Shown: one piece after another, positions 36,106-45,500 of the stretch | Layout of the letters: every line of letters begins with the position of its first letter | How positions within the stretch are numbered: the first letter of the stretch is position 1 | DNA from: Micavibrio sp. | GTDB lineage: Bacteria; Pseudomonadota; Alphaproteobacteria; Micavibrionales; Micavibrionaceae | NCBI GenBank assembly: GCA_028290825.1 | Contig: JAQGJB010000016.1 | Coordinates: 1-53,421 of the forward strand | Length of the DNA stretch: 53,421 nt | Reading direction: 5' to 3' | The notes under the pieces: model-generated | What the model was told of the DNA's origin: nothing | Seen by the model: the letters and a program-made list of their open reading frames with translations, nothing else | Database searches by the model: none | Position numbers and translations under genes: made by a program

Positions 36106-38089
36106 CCGGTGCCGCCGTTCTGATATTATAATCTCCGATCGTTGCCCGCAGCCCGTCTTTCAGGGCGATACGCGGCTTCCAGCCCAAAGCGCGAATGCCT
36201 GTGCTATCCAGGACCTTGCGCGGCGTGCCGTCAGGATAAGCAGCATCAAAGACGATCCTGCCCCCGTAATTGAAATGCCCGCCGATGATGGAGGCAAGCC
36301 CGGCGATCGTGATTTCCTCGCCGGAGCCGATATTGAGCGGCGCGGCTCCCTTATAGTATTGCAGGATCATGACCAGGGCGCGGGCCAGATCATCGACATG
36401 CAGGAATTCGCGGCGCGGCGCGCCCGTTCCCCACAGCGTCACATCCGGCATTTTCCATTCGGTTGCGGCAGAAATTTTCAGGATCATCGCGGGAATGACA
36501 TGGGATTGCATAGGGTCAAACTTGTCCCCCGGACCGTAAAGATTACACGGCATTGCCGCCATGAAATCGCAGCCATATTGCTGACGGTAGTACTGGCAGA
36601 GTTTCAGCCCGGCAATCTTGGCAATGGCGTAAGCCTCGTTACTCGGCTCAAGGCCCCCGGTCAGCAGAGCATCTTCGCGCATGGGCTGGGCCGCGTCGCG
36701 CGGATAGATGCAGGAAGAACCGAGATAGAGAAGCTTTTCAACTTTGGCCTGTGCCGCCGCGTGGATGACATTGGCCGCAATCATCATGTTATCGTAGAGA
36801 AATTCGCCAGGCCGGGTGCGGTTGGCCTCGATGCCGCCCACAGTGGCTGCGGCCAATATAATGACATCCGGCTTCGCGGCGGCGATCCATGTCGCCGCCG
36901 CATCCTGATTGCGCAGATCGAGGGTGTCATGCGGGGCGGAAAGTACGGTGCAACCATTATCTTCAAGCTGGCGCAGGACCGCCCGCCCCACCATGCCGGT
37001 TTCACCCGCGACCCAGATTCGTTTATTCCGCAGCAGTACATGCATACCTCCGTTCCGTTCCGCATCCACCATTTCGGCGACGAGTTGGGGGAACGTTGTG
37101 CGCGGCATCCAGCCGAGAATGCGCTTTGCCTTTCCGGCGTCGCCGCGCAGATGGTTGACCTCCGCCGGACGAAAGAGTTTTTTATCGACGGTGACGAGAA
37201 TGCGTTTCGTTTTAACGCACATCCCCTTCTCCGCCGTGCCCGTTCCGGTCCAGAAGATTGAGGTGCCGGTGTGGCGATAGGCGGCCTCAACGAAATCGCG
37301 GACGGAGTGCGCCTGGCCTGTGGCGAGAACGTAATCACCGGGGTTTTTCTGTTGCAGCATGAGCCACATCCCTTCGACGTAATCCCGGGCGTGGCCCCAA
37401 TCGCGTCGCGCATCCAAATTACCAAGAACAAGAGGCTCGCCCCTGGCGACTGCGCGGGCGATTTTTCGCGTTACGAAATCCACACCGCGGACGGGGCTTT
37501 CGTGATTGAACAAAATTCCGTTACTGGCATGAATACCGTAAGACTGGCGATAGGTGCGCACCATCCAGTAGGCATAAAGCTTCGCTGCGGCATAGGGGCT
37601 GCACGGGGCGAAAGGTGTTTCCTCCGTCTGGGGTGCGGGTGCGTTGCCGAACATTTCGGAACTTGACGCCTGGTAAAAGCGTGCGGGAAGGTTCAATGCC
37701 CGTACTGCCTCCAGCAGGCGCAGCGTCCCCAGACCGTTTATATTCGCCGTGGCCTCGGGTATTTCGAAACTGGCACCGACATGGCTTTGGGCGCCGAGGT
37801 TATAGATTTCATCCGGGCGTATGTTGCCAAGAACACGGATTAAATTTCCGCCGTCTGTAAGATCGCCGGTGATGAAATGGAAACTCTCATGGCTCAGGAT
37901 ATCGTCTGGCAGGCGTTCAAGATCATCCGTGGCGGAATAGCAGCGGAGACCATGAACGGCGTAACCCCTGCCCAGCAGAAAGCGCGCCAGGAGGGAGCCA
38001 TCCTGGCCAGTGATACCGGTGATAAGGGCCGTGGGTTGACGAATTCCCTCTGGCATTTCCTCAGGCATTCCTTTGCATGTTGTGAACAT
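36095..38089 (-). CDS. fusion of GDP-mannose 4,6-dehydratase (Gmd) and GDP-L-fucose synthase (Fcl)
   Basis: The 664-residue protein joins two complete short-chain dehydrogenase-like enzymes. Domain 1 (about 19-345) is Gmd: NADP loop GITGQDG (25-31), SSSEMFG at 142-148, the Tyr166-x3-Lys170 pair in SPYAAAK, and WGHARDYVEGMW. Domain 2 (about 355-650) is Fcl/WcaG: GETGMVG (362-368), GSSCIYP with the catalytic-type Cys460, and Tyr487-x3-Lys491 in NEAYAIAK. Together they take GDP-mannose to GDP-L-fucose, two consecutive steps usually encoded by separate adjacent genes. The guanylyltransferase for the previous step overlaps its end. ATG at 38089 is used; ATG at 38056 also fits. Confidence 0.93.
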   Translation of the reverse strand: MFTTCKGMPEEMPEGIRQPTALITGITGQDGSLLARFLLGRGYAVHGLRCYSATDDLERLPDDILSHESFHFITGDLTDGGNLIRVLGNIRPDEIYNLGAQSHVGASFEIPEATANINGLGTLRLLEAVRALNLPARFYQASSSEMFGNAPAPQTEETPFAPCSPYAAAKLYAYWMVRTYRQSYGIHASNGILFNHESPVRGVDFVTRKIARAVARGEPLVLGNLDARRDWGHARDYVEGMWLMLQQKNPGDYVLATGQAHSVRDFVEAAYRHTGTSIFWTGTGTAEKGMCVKTKRILVTVDKKLFRPAEVNHLRGDAGKAKRILGWMPRTTFPQLVAEMVDAERNGGMHVLLRNKRIWVAGETGMVGRAVLRQLEDNGCTVLSAPHDTLDLRNQDAAATWIAAAKPDVIILAAATVGGIEANRTRPGEFLYDNMMIAANVIHAAAQAKVEKLLYLGSSCIYPRDAAQPMREDALLTGGLEPSNEAYAIAKIAGLKLCQYYRQQYGCDFMAAMPCNLYGPGDKFDPMQSHVIPAMILKISAATEWKMPDVTLWGTGAPRREFLHVDDLARALVMILQYYKGAAPLNIGSGEEITIAGLASIIGGHFNYGGRIVFDAAYPDGTPRKVLDSTGIRALGWKPRIALKDGLRATIGDYNIRTAAPDAA

Positions 38090-38175
38090 ACAAAGATATG
38101 CACGAAATGCATCCTAAAGGCGAATTTTTTCTTCAATATGTCCTTTTATGAGAAACATTGAATATATGAATTCTG

Positions 38176-39090
38176 CTATTCCGCGGCCTCGGGCTTGTCC
38201 GGGCCCCATTGGCGGAAAGACGGATACGGGCGGCGGAACGGGTAGGCCAGCTGGTCCCGGAAGCGCGGGGGCATTTCGTCCTTGATGCCGATATCGACTG
38301 GCGGGCGGCGCCAGCCTTCGTGGAACCACGTACCAAATACCCAGTCCCAGAGCATGATATTCTCGCCGAAATTCTTGTCCCCTTCGCGCAGATCCTTGCT
38401 GTGGTGCCAGCGGTGAAGTTCCGGCGTATTGAACACATAAGATATCCAGCCGAATTTCATGTCGACATTGCAATGGGTGAGAATGCCGATATAGGCGGTA
38501 ATCGCGGCAAGCCAGGTAATCACTTCCATCGGTGCGCCGAGCGCCAGCAGGATGCCTGTTCCAAGCAAAATGCTTTTGAGGGAATCAATAAAATGGAAGC
38601 GCCCGGTGTTGACGATCCAGAGCTTCTTCACACTGTGATGAATGGCGTGGAAGCGCCAGAGCGGTTTCCATTTATGCGCGGTATGATGCGCCCAGTAGAG
38701 ACCGAATTCTGAAGCGACAACGCCGAGTATTACCTGTGTCCAGAGCGGCCAGTGGCGTGGCCAGATGCCGTAGCCGGGTTCGCTCATCGGCGTGATGTAG
38801 GCGGCAAGGCCGAGCACGGCGCTGAACACCACCAATGTCTGGACGGTACCTTTGCTGACCAGGGTATGGAAGATGTCGGACCAGATCTGGCCGTCCGGCT
38901 TGGTCCATTCAATCTCGTGCGGCATTTTCCGTTCGAGAATCAAAAGTGTGACGGCCAGCGCGGCATAGGTCAGGTTGAACGCTATGACCGGAATGCCATG
39001 GTGAAAGCCGATGGCCGTCGTGGTCAGGCAAAGAATCATAAGGACCGGCCAGGCGGTCCAGGAAATAAGCGTGCGAAGGGTCATGGTCAT
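38176..39090 (-). CDS. sterol desaturase / fatty acid hydroxylase family membrane protein
   Basis: This 304-residue inner-membrane protein has four or five hydrophobic segments and the three histidine clusters that bind a di-iron centre: WAHHTAHK, FHAIHHSVKK and LHRWHHSKD, with an additional conserved NTGRFH. Bacterial members hydroxylate or desaturate lipids, hopanoids or carotenoids; the substrate is unknown here. It follows no obvious lipid gene. The frame begins MTMTLRTL, and the second Met is also a possible start. Confidence 0.9.
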   Translation of the reverse strand: MTMTLRTLISWTAWPVLMILCLTTTAIGFHHGIPVIAFNLTYAALAVTLLILERKMPHEIEWTKPDGQIWSDIFHTLVSKGTVQTLVVFSAVLGLAAYITPMSEPGYGIWPRHWPLWTQVILGVVASEFGLYWAHHTAHKWKPLWRFHAIHHSVKKLWIVNTGRFHFIDSLKSILLGTGILLALGAPMEVITWLAAITAYIGILTHCNVDMKFGWISYVFNTPELHRWHHSKDLREGDKNFGENIMLWDWVFGTWFHEGWRRPPVDIGIKDEMPPRFRDQLAYPFRRPYPSFRQWGPDKPEAAE

Positions 39091-39361
39091 GCCGTCAAAA
39101 TAGTCGTCTGAGCCGATTGAGACAAGCTTTTAGTATAATGGCCCCTCCCAGCAGACTTGCAGCATGCTAATCGCGATTGGCATGGCAGCCCCTTTCGCGA
39201 GCAGACAATATTTTATCGCCGGGCTATTTATCAGCAGCAGTCATGGGCTTCCGTTTTACTTCCCTACGCCCGCCACATGAGATCAGGCACGAGGGGTTGC
39301 CTTAAGGCTTTGAAAATGCTCTATTTATCGGGAAATTAAAGTCTTTTTACGGAGTATATGC
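39091..39361. other. spacer between divergent genes at 39090 and 39362
   Basis: About 270 bases with no credible ORF; a 60-codon frame at 39157-39339 has no ribosome-binding site or recognisable protein pattern. It should hold the promoters of the desaturase-like gene and of the small membrane protein. I see no clear operator. Confidence 0.4.
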
Positions 39362-39832
39362 ATGCCGACAACATTTCTGGAATGGATGGAACTGCTCAGC
39401 TATGTCGCCACTGTCGTCGGTATTCCTTTTGCCCTGTGGACCTTCATTGTTCAGGAAAAGAAAGAGCGCCAGAACGAACAGGAAGAAATTTACGACAAGC
39501 TGATGGATCACTATGCCGAGATTCAGGAAAAGCTGTTCGAATACCCCGAGCTTGACGAACATGACAAGCCGCTTTTCGATCCCGAAGCGGCGCGACGCCA
39601 GCAGATTTTGTATGAAATGCTGACCAGCCTTTTCGAGCGGGCCTTCATTCTGCTGGAGTCCGAGACGGATCCGGCCTACCGGCGGATGTGGAACTCCTGG
39701 CTCGATTACATCGATTTATGGTCGAAGCGCCCGAATTACCGTGAAGCCCTACCCCGCCTGATGCATGGCGAAGATCCGCATTTTACCAAGTTCATGGCCG
39801 ATCTGACCGGCATGGACCTGCAATGCAGATGA
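39362..39832 (+). CDS. small membrane-anchored protein of unknown function
   Basis: The 156-residue product begins with one membrane helix (about 10-30, SYVATVVGIPFALWTFIV), then a charged coiled-coil-like stretch (QEKKERQNEQEEIYDKLMDHYAEIQ), and a helical domain rich in Trp and Tyr. The topology resembles small DUF4760-like single-pass proteins, but I do not recognise it firmly. A GGAG ribosome-binding site precedes the ATG. It overlaps the UDP-glucuronate epimerase by ten bases, suggesting coupling with that sugar gene. Confidence 0.7.
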   Translation: MPTTFLEWMELLSYVATVVGIPFALWTFIVQEKKERQNEQEEIYDKLMDHYAEIQEKLFEYPELDEHDKPLFDPEAARRQQILYEMLTSLFERAFILLESETDPAYRRMWNSWLDYIDLWSKRPNYREALPRLMHGEDPHFTKFMADLTGMDLQCR

Positions 39833-40860
39833 ACGCCCTTGATCTTCACAGGGAACGCATTGTCGTGACCGGCTCCGCCGGGTTTATCGGCTATCACCTT
39901 ACGCGCGCTTTGCTGGAGCAAGGGCATACCGTGTGGGGATTCGATGCGGTCAATGATTATTATGATGTTTCGCTGAAGGAAGACCGCCTGAAGGCGCTTG
40001 GCGGCAACAAGCATCATAATTTCAGAAAAGGCGCGCTTGAGAATGCGGATGATGTCGCTGTTCTCTTTGCCGATGCGCAGCCGACGGTCGTCATTCATCT
40101 TGCCGGCCAGGCGGGTGTGCGTTATTCGATGGTCAATCCGCAGGCGTATATTGAAAGCAACCTGACGGGGTTTGGCAATATCCTGGAGGAATCGCGCAAG
40201 GCGAAACTGAAACATCTTGTCTACGCGTCCTCCAGTTCGGTTTACGGCGGCAATACGAAGATGCCGTTTTCGGAAAGCGATTCCATCGCCCATCCGCTGA
40301 GCCTGTACGCCGCGACGAAAAAATCGAATGAGCTGATGGCCCACAGCTACAGCAATCTTTATGATCTGCCCGTAACGGGATTGCGGTTCTTCACCGTGTA
40401 CGGGCCATGGTATCGCCCGGATATGGCGCTGTATAAATTCGCCAAAGCGATCAGCGAAGGCAGGCCGATCGATGTTTACAACAACGGCGACATGAAACGC
40501 GACTTCACCTATATCGACGATATTGTCGCCGGTATTTTGGGGGCGAGCGCCAACCCGCCGCAGGACAATCCCGATTGGGATGCACAGTCCGCCGACCCCG
40601 GCACCAGCAGCGCACCGGCCCGCGTTTATAATCTCGGCAATAACAAACCAAGTGATCTGCTGTATGTGATTTCGCTGATTGAAAAAGAGATGGGCCGGAC
40701 GGCGGTAAAAAATCTTCTGCCGATGCAGCCGGGCGATGTGCCGGAAACCTATGCCGATATTTCACGGGCGGCGAATGATTTCGGCTTTGTGCCGAAAACC
40801 GGGATCGAAGAAGGTGTGAAATCCTTCGTCGCGTGGTTCCGGGATTACTATAAGGTTTAG
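39823..40860 (+). CDS. UDP-glucuronate 4-epimerase-like NAD-dependent epimerase
   Basis: The 345-residue protein is an extended short-chain dehydrogenase with NAD loop GSAGFIG, the active-site SSSVYGG and Tyr-x3-Lys in SLYAATKKSNE. The combination NDYYDVSLKEDRL near the N-terminus and GPWYRPDMALYKFAKAI is typical of UDP-glucuronate epimerases (CapI/LspL group), which make UDP-galacturonate for LPS or capsule. UDP-glucose 4-epimerase is a less likely alternative. The first two Met codons (MQMN) both fit as starts. It ends at a bidirectional terminator. Confidence 0.92.
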   Translation: MQMNALDLHRERIVVTGSAGFIGYHLTRALLEQGHTVWGFDAVNDYYDVSLKEDRLKALGGNKHHNFRKGALENADDVAVLFADAQPTVVIHLAGQAGVRYSMVNPQAYIESNLTGFGNILEESRKAKLKHLVYASSSSVYGGNTKMPFSESDSIAHPLSLYAATKKSNELMAHSYSNLYDLPVTGLRFFTVYGPWYRPDMALYKFAKAISEGRPIDVYNNGDMKRDFTYIDDIVAGILGASANPPQDNPDWDAQSADPGTSSAPARVYNLGNNKPSDLLYVISLIEKEMGRTAVKNLLPMQPGDVPETYADISRAANDFGFVPKTGIEEGVKSFVAWFRDYYKV

Positions 40861-40868
40861 CGAATAAA

Positions 40869-40896
40869 AAAACGCCCGGACAAAGCCGGGCGTTCC
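40869..40896. terminator. bidirectional terminator between the epimerase and cold-shock genes
   Basis: AACGCCCGG and CCGGGCGTT form a 9-bp stem around ACAAAG, with an A-run before it and a T-poor tail after it. It is placed between convergent genes and probably serves both, more strongly the cold-shock gene. Confidence 0.8.
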
Positions 40897-40917
40897 TAAA
40901 TTCTGATTGAAAGCGGA

Positions 40918-41121
40918 TTAAACCGTTTTCAGGTTGCCTGCTGAGGTTTTGCCTTTTGCAGAGACCAGCTCGTAGCTGACCTTTTGACCTTCGTTGAGGC
41001 CGTTAAGACCGGCTTCGTTCACAGCAGTGATATGAACGAAAACATCGCTTCCGCCATCATCAGGCTGGATAAAGCCGTAGCCTTTGGTGGCGTTGAACCA
41101 TTTTACTGTACCGGTAGCCAT
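40918..41121 (-). CDS. cold-shock protein (CspA family)
   Basis: This 67-residue single cold-shock domain binds single-stranded RNA and DNA. RNP1 is KGYGFI (13-18) and RNP2 is VFVHI (27-31), after the usual TGTVKWFNATKG start. It has a strong AAGGAG ribosome-binding site. The upstream 135 bases to the next gene are AT-rich and could hold the long 5' leader that often regulates such genes by temperature; no specific fold is evident. Confidence 0.96.
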   Translation of the reverse strand: MATGTVKWFNATKGYGFIQPDDGGSDVFVHITAVNEAGLNGLNEGQKVSYELVSAKGKTSAGNLKTV

Positions 41122-41257
41122 TTAGAACGTCTCCTTGAGAAAGTCATTGTATAAGGTCGTAGAGTTTCTACAATTTGCTTTTATACAGGCGAAATTAACC
41201 CCTCACAAGGCATAAAACTAAGCCCTTGCGCCGATTTTATTTTCCGGAATACTTAAT

Positions 41258-41458
41258 TTAATGAGACGAGGTTGCCGCGCCTACGCCAGCGCCGATGGCC
41301 GCCCCTGCCAGGGCTCCGCCGACATTTCCAAAAGCGGCACCAATCCCTAAACCCAGGGCACCGCCCATAATGGCGCGGTCAGAGGTGGTTGAGGTGGACG
41401 AGCAGCCCGCCAGAGTAACGCAGGCGAAAGAAACCAGAACGATATTTTTTACGGTCAT
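41258..41458 (-). CDS. small glycine-zipper lipoprotein
   Basis: The 66-residue product has a lipoprotein signal with lipobox LAGC followed by SSTSTTSDR. A Gly/Ala-rich segment (GGALGLGIGAAFGNVGGALAGAAIGAGVG) then shows the small-x3-small glycine-zipper pattern that packs membrane helices. Such YMGG-like or osmotically inducible lipoproteins are common in alphaproteobacteria and often of unknown role. A GAGGA ribosome-binding site precedes the ATG. It is a single gene between the cold-shock protein and the divergent hydrolase. Confidence 0.85.
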   Translation of the reverse strand: MTVKNIVLVSFACVTLAGCSSTSTTSDRAIMGGALGLGIGAAFGNVGGALAGAAIGAGVGAATSSH

Positions 41459-41578
41459 TTAAGTGTCCTCTTTTTTGGAAAGTGCTGCAGCTTACCCCCA
41501 ACCGGCCTGAAAAATCTACAAAAAAGCATGGCGGCCAGATGCAGGTTCCTTAAACTGGGAGGTGTCGCAGGAGAAACC

Positions 41579-42448
41579 ATGACCCAAAGAGATTTTCACC
41601 ACGCTTTTTTTATCGCCCTTATGTTGGCCGGAACATTCCTTTCAGGATGCTCCGCCAGCCCTGAGGCGCGCAACGGCCTGGCGCAGGATATTGCCCTTGG
41701 CGGGCATCTGACCGCCAAGCAGGTTGTGGCGCAGCCCTATCTGCTGACCTCCTACGACCGTGTGACGGCACCGGGGCAGCCTGCCGATGTTTATATTGAG
41801 GGTGATGGTCTGGCCTGGACGGGGCGGACAACCAAATCACCTGACCCGACGCCGACAGATCCGCTGGCCCTCCGCCTTGCCGCGATTGATCCGGCGGCGA
41901 ATGTCATTTATCTGGCAAGGCCGTGCCAGTATACCAAGATGAGCGACAGCCAGCAGGCCTGCGACAACGATGACTGGACCAATGCCCGGTTTTCAGACCG
42001 CGTCGTGAACGCGATGAGCGATGCCCTCGACCAGATCAAGGCACAGACGAAGGTCAGCGGATTTAACCTGATCGGGTATTCGGGGGGTGGCGGGATAGCA
42101 GCATTGCTGAGTGCGGGGAGAAGCGATGTCCTGTCCCTGCGCACGGTGGCCGGGAATCTGGATCATGTGAGGTTCAATGCCAATCACCGCGTATCCCCTA
42201 TGACCGGATCAGTCAACCCGCGCGATGTGGCCGATAAAACGCTCAACATCCCGCAGCTGCATTTCATCGGCGCAGACGATGAAATCGTAACACCCGATAT
42301 TTTTCAGAGCTTCCATGACGCTGCCGTCAGTCATGCCGTTTATCCACCCTGCATCCGCAGCGAGATGGTACCCGGGGCCTCCCATGGCGACGGGTGGGTT
42401 GAACGCTGGCCTGAATTGCTCAGGCATTCAGTGAGCTGCGCAAAATAA
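41579..42448 (+). CDS. alpha/beta-hydrolase-like lipoprotein
   Basis: Started at the ATG at 41579 (AGGAG upstream), the 289-residue product has a lipoprotein signal ending FLSGC. The frame opens earlier, at 41528. The core shows the nucleophile elbow GYSGGGGIAA (Ser flanked by glycines) and late-strand segments with LHFIGADDEIVTP (acid) and GASHGDGW (His), so a Ser-Asp-His triad is likely. Substrate unknown. It is probably a periplasmic or outer-membrane esterase or related enzyme. A strong hairpin follows. Confidence 0.85.
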   Translation: MTQRDFHHAFFIALMLAGTFLSGCSASPEARNGLAQDIALGGHLTAKQVVAQPYLLTSYDRVTAPGQPADVYIEGDGLAWTGRTTKSPDPTPTDPLALRLAAIDPAANVIYLARPCQYTKMSDSQQACDNDDWTNARFSDRVVNAMSDALDQIKAQTKVSGFNLIGYSGGGGIAALLSAGRSDVLSLRTVAGNLDHVRFNANHRVSPMTGSVNPRDVADKTLNIPQLHFIGADDEIVTPDIFQSFHDAAVSHAVYPPCIRSEMVPGASHGDGWVERWPELLRHSVSCAK

Positions 42449-42469
42449 GGGCGTTACAGTATTGGTAAA

Positions 42470-42493
42470 AAGCCCGGCATTACTGCCGGGCTT
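42470..42493 (+). terminator. terminator after the hydrolase lipoprotein
   Basis: AAGCCCGGCA and TGCCGGGCTT form a 10-bp stem around TTAC, followed by an A/T-rich tail. Confidence 0.82.
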
Positions 42494-42537
42494 AAAATTT
42501 TAACTCTTAAAAATATATTGCCCGGCAGAGATTAAAA

Positions 42538-42564
42538 GAAAACCCCACCTTTCGGCGGGGTTTT
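42538..42564 (-). terminator. terminator downstream of the autotransporter
   Basis: AAAACCCC and GGGGTTTT surround an inner CC/GG pair and loop, with one internal mismatch. It lies about 24 bases beyond the stop codon of the minus-strand autotransporter and ends with a T-run in that orientation. Confidence 0.8.
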
Positions 42565-42587
42565 CCTGTTTGTTATCTGGTCGCGGC

Positions 42588-45500
42588 TTATTTGAATTTA
42601 TAAGAAGCACGCAGCAGACCAGCGTGGGCGGTATAATCTTCTTTCGCGTCGAAGTTATAACGGGCGCTGAGTTCCCAGTTGTTGGTTGCGTAGTATTTCA
42701 GACCGGCACCTGCAGTGTATGTGCTACGTGCAGGATCGACGCCCTGGGTTTTGAACGCTGCGCCACCACCGGTGAAGCTTGCGTTGCTGTCCAGCGAGTC
42801 GCCGATAACGTCATAGCGGTATCCGGCTGTCAAAGATGGCTGCAGTTTCGAGCCATCATGATTTTGGATATCCCAGACAGCATCAACACCAACACCCAGG
42901 TTCAGGGCATTGAGGGAGTCGCTGTTGACGTTGAGGTTGGCCGTGCCGGCACCGGTTTCGGTGTAGCTCTGCGCATCGTAGTAGGAGTAATTCGCCATGA
43001 CGGTTGGTGTCAGGGTCAGACCGCCTTGTTGTTTGAAGTCGCGGCCCAGTTCAGCCTGAACAACAAACTGGTTGGCGTCGAACTGACCGTTCGCACTCAG
43101 TCCACCGATACCACCAACATTATGACGTGTGGTTTCGTTGTCGTTGAATACATAGGCAGCCATACCGTTCAGGAACATATGCTCGTCAATCGGTGTGTCG
43201 CCGTAAACCGCAACCTGGTAGCTGTCAACTTTGGTTTTGGTGCGGTTGGCGTTTTCCGAGTCGATGTCGGTGTTGGCATAGGAAACAGCCATACCGAGAT
43301 GGGACCCGTTGCCGGTTTCACCATCCATACCGAACGCGACACCGCCTGTATCGGCATCATAACCAGCCGTTCCTTCGCGGCGGTCCTGGGTTGCCGTACG
43401 ACCGAAGACCTGACCCCAGCCCTTTGCACCATGTGCAAGATTACCGGCAGCCATACCTGTGTCGCCATTACCGTCACGCAGCGAAGCGAGACGCATTGTG
43501 GTCATGCTGAAGACGCTGTCCGTAACGTCGAGCGCAGCAATAGCAGCCGCACTATCCGCCGGAGGAGACAGGGATTCTGCAACCTGGTTGGCAGCAGCAG
43601 CATTCGGAGCAGACAACAGATTGCCGCGCGCCGTCAACAGATTACCCGTTGCTGTTGTGTTGGCCATCAGGCTGGTTGCTACGCTTGCGTTGGCCGAGTT
43701 CGACAACACCGTCACCGGGTTGGCGAAGTTCGCGGTAACGCGCAGTCCGGTGTTGCTGGATGCGTTGTTGACCAGGTTTACGAGGCCCGAGTTCTGCAAT
43801 ACCACCGTGCCGTTTGTAAGCAATGTTCCGAAGTCGGAACCGCCTACTGAGCTGATAACCGTAATGTTATCTCCATTTACCAAGCCCATCGAAGATGCGC
43901 CGAGTCCGACATTCAGTTTACCGGCAACGGTCACTGCACTGCCACTCGAAATAACAGCCGTTGTGGCGGGGTTAAAGTCTGCTGTTTTAATGAGGTTCAG
44001 CGTATTGACCCGTCCACCGGCGCCAATCGTTGACGCACCATTCAGAACAATCTGGTTAGCCGCATTGATGGTTGTGTTGCTGGTGGTACCGATCGAAATC
44101 GCACCGCCGCCACCCAGAGTAAGCGTTCTGTTTGCACCGGTCAGCGCTGTACTGAATGCACCATTTACTGTGGTCGCAGCGGTTGAGTTCAACACAACGC
44201 TGGTGCCGCCAGTTACATTTTCAGTACCGCTCAGAACGAGATTGGTTGCCGAGATGTTGTTGCCAATGTTAGCAGTCGAACCGGTCGAAACCTGGAAACC
44301 AGCAACTGTGTTCGAAGTCGTGCCGATGGCACTGCCGAACGTGTAGCTGGAAGCTGCCACACCATTACCGACAACGATTGAACCGCGACCTACGCCGCCG
44401 TTGCCATCGATGGTGCCGGAAACTGTTTTACCGGAACCGGTCAGGTTCAATGTATCGCCAGCGCCAAGAGTGATGGTATTTACATACAGATCACTGGCCG
44501 CGTTTACAATGTTTGCGCCCCCACCTGTTCCAACGGCCAGAGTACCGACCTTCAGCCCACTGGCGCCGACAGCACCATTCAAGCTTACCGTACCGGCACC
44601 ATCAGCAATCGCGATTGCGCCGTTGCCGTCTGCCGCTGCACTAATTGCATTGGAAACAGTAATAGTATTTGCGGCCGGTGTGAAGTTCAGAGCGCCCGAG
44701 CCCGTCAGCGTTGTCGTCGTTGCCGTCAGCGTCCGGTTAGCCGCCGTTGCATTGACCGTCAGAGAACCTGCGTTAGCAACAGTCACAGCGGTCAGGCCAG
44801 TGGCGCTGCCAATCAATGTGGCTGAACCAGTACCAGAAACAGCGAGAGTACCGGCGCCGGTAACAGCACCGGTGATGGTTGTTCCTGCACCCGTCATGGT
44901 CAGGTTTGAACCTGTGCCCAGGGTGATTGCCGTTGCGGCAACGTTACCAGCTGCAGACAGGCCAGTCGATGCATTGACAGCCAGGCTATCAATGTTCGCA
45001 CCCATATCGGTTGCGAAAGTTACAGTTTTGCCTGCGCCGCCAGCGACAACAACGTTATCGGTTTCCGTCGCCGTACCAGAGATTGCACCGGTCACAGTGA
45101 AGTTTGCGGTTGAAGCATCAAACGTTGCAGTGTTCACGTCGCCGGCATGGGCATCGCCGCCGAGTGTAACCGGAGCGGTTACAGCAGCCTTAAAGGTCGC
45201 GGACGAGTTGCCCGAACCTTTCTCAATTGAAACACCTTTCAGCGCGTTACCGGCACCGAGAGTATTGTTGAACGTTACGCCTGCTGCGTTATTGATGACA
45301 ACGGTACCTTCGTTGATCGATGCACCGCGGATATCACCGCCGTTTACGGTCTGAGCGACTGAGCCGCCAAAGGTCAGTTTGGAAAGACCGGTGTTATCGT
45401 CGAGAACTGCACCGGCTGTCAGTGTGTTGGATGCGCCGTTCAGGTTCAGCAGCGCGGAGTTGGTTACGCTACCGGCGTTACTGGTCAGGGTCACCAGACC

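Noticed and set aside
43459-45354. Long plus-strand open frames opposite the autotransporter
   Set aside because: They arise from the biased Ala/Thr/Gly/Val codon use of the passenger; they are Pro/Val/Ala-rich with no ribosome-binding sites or recognisable domains.
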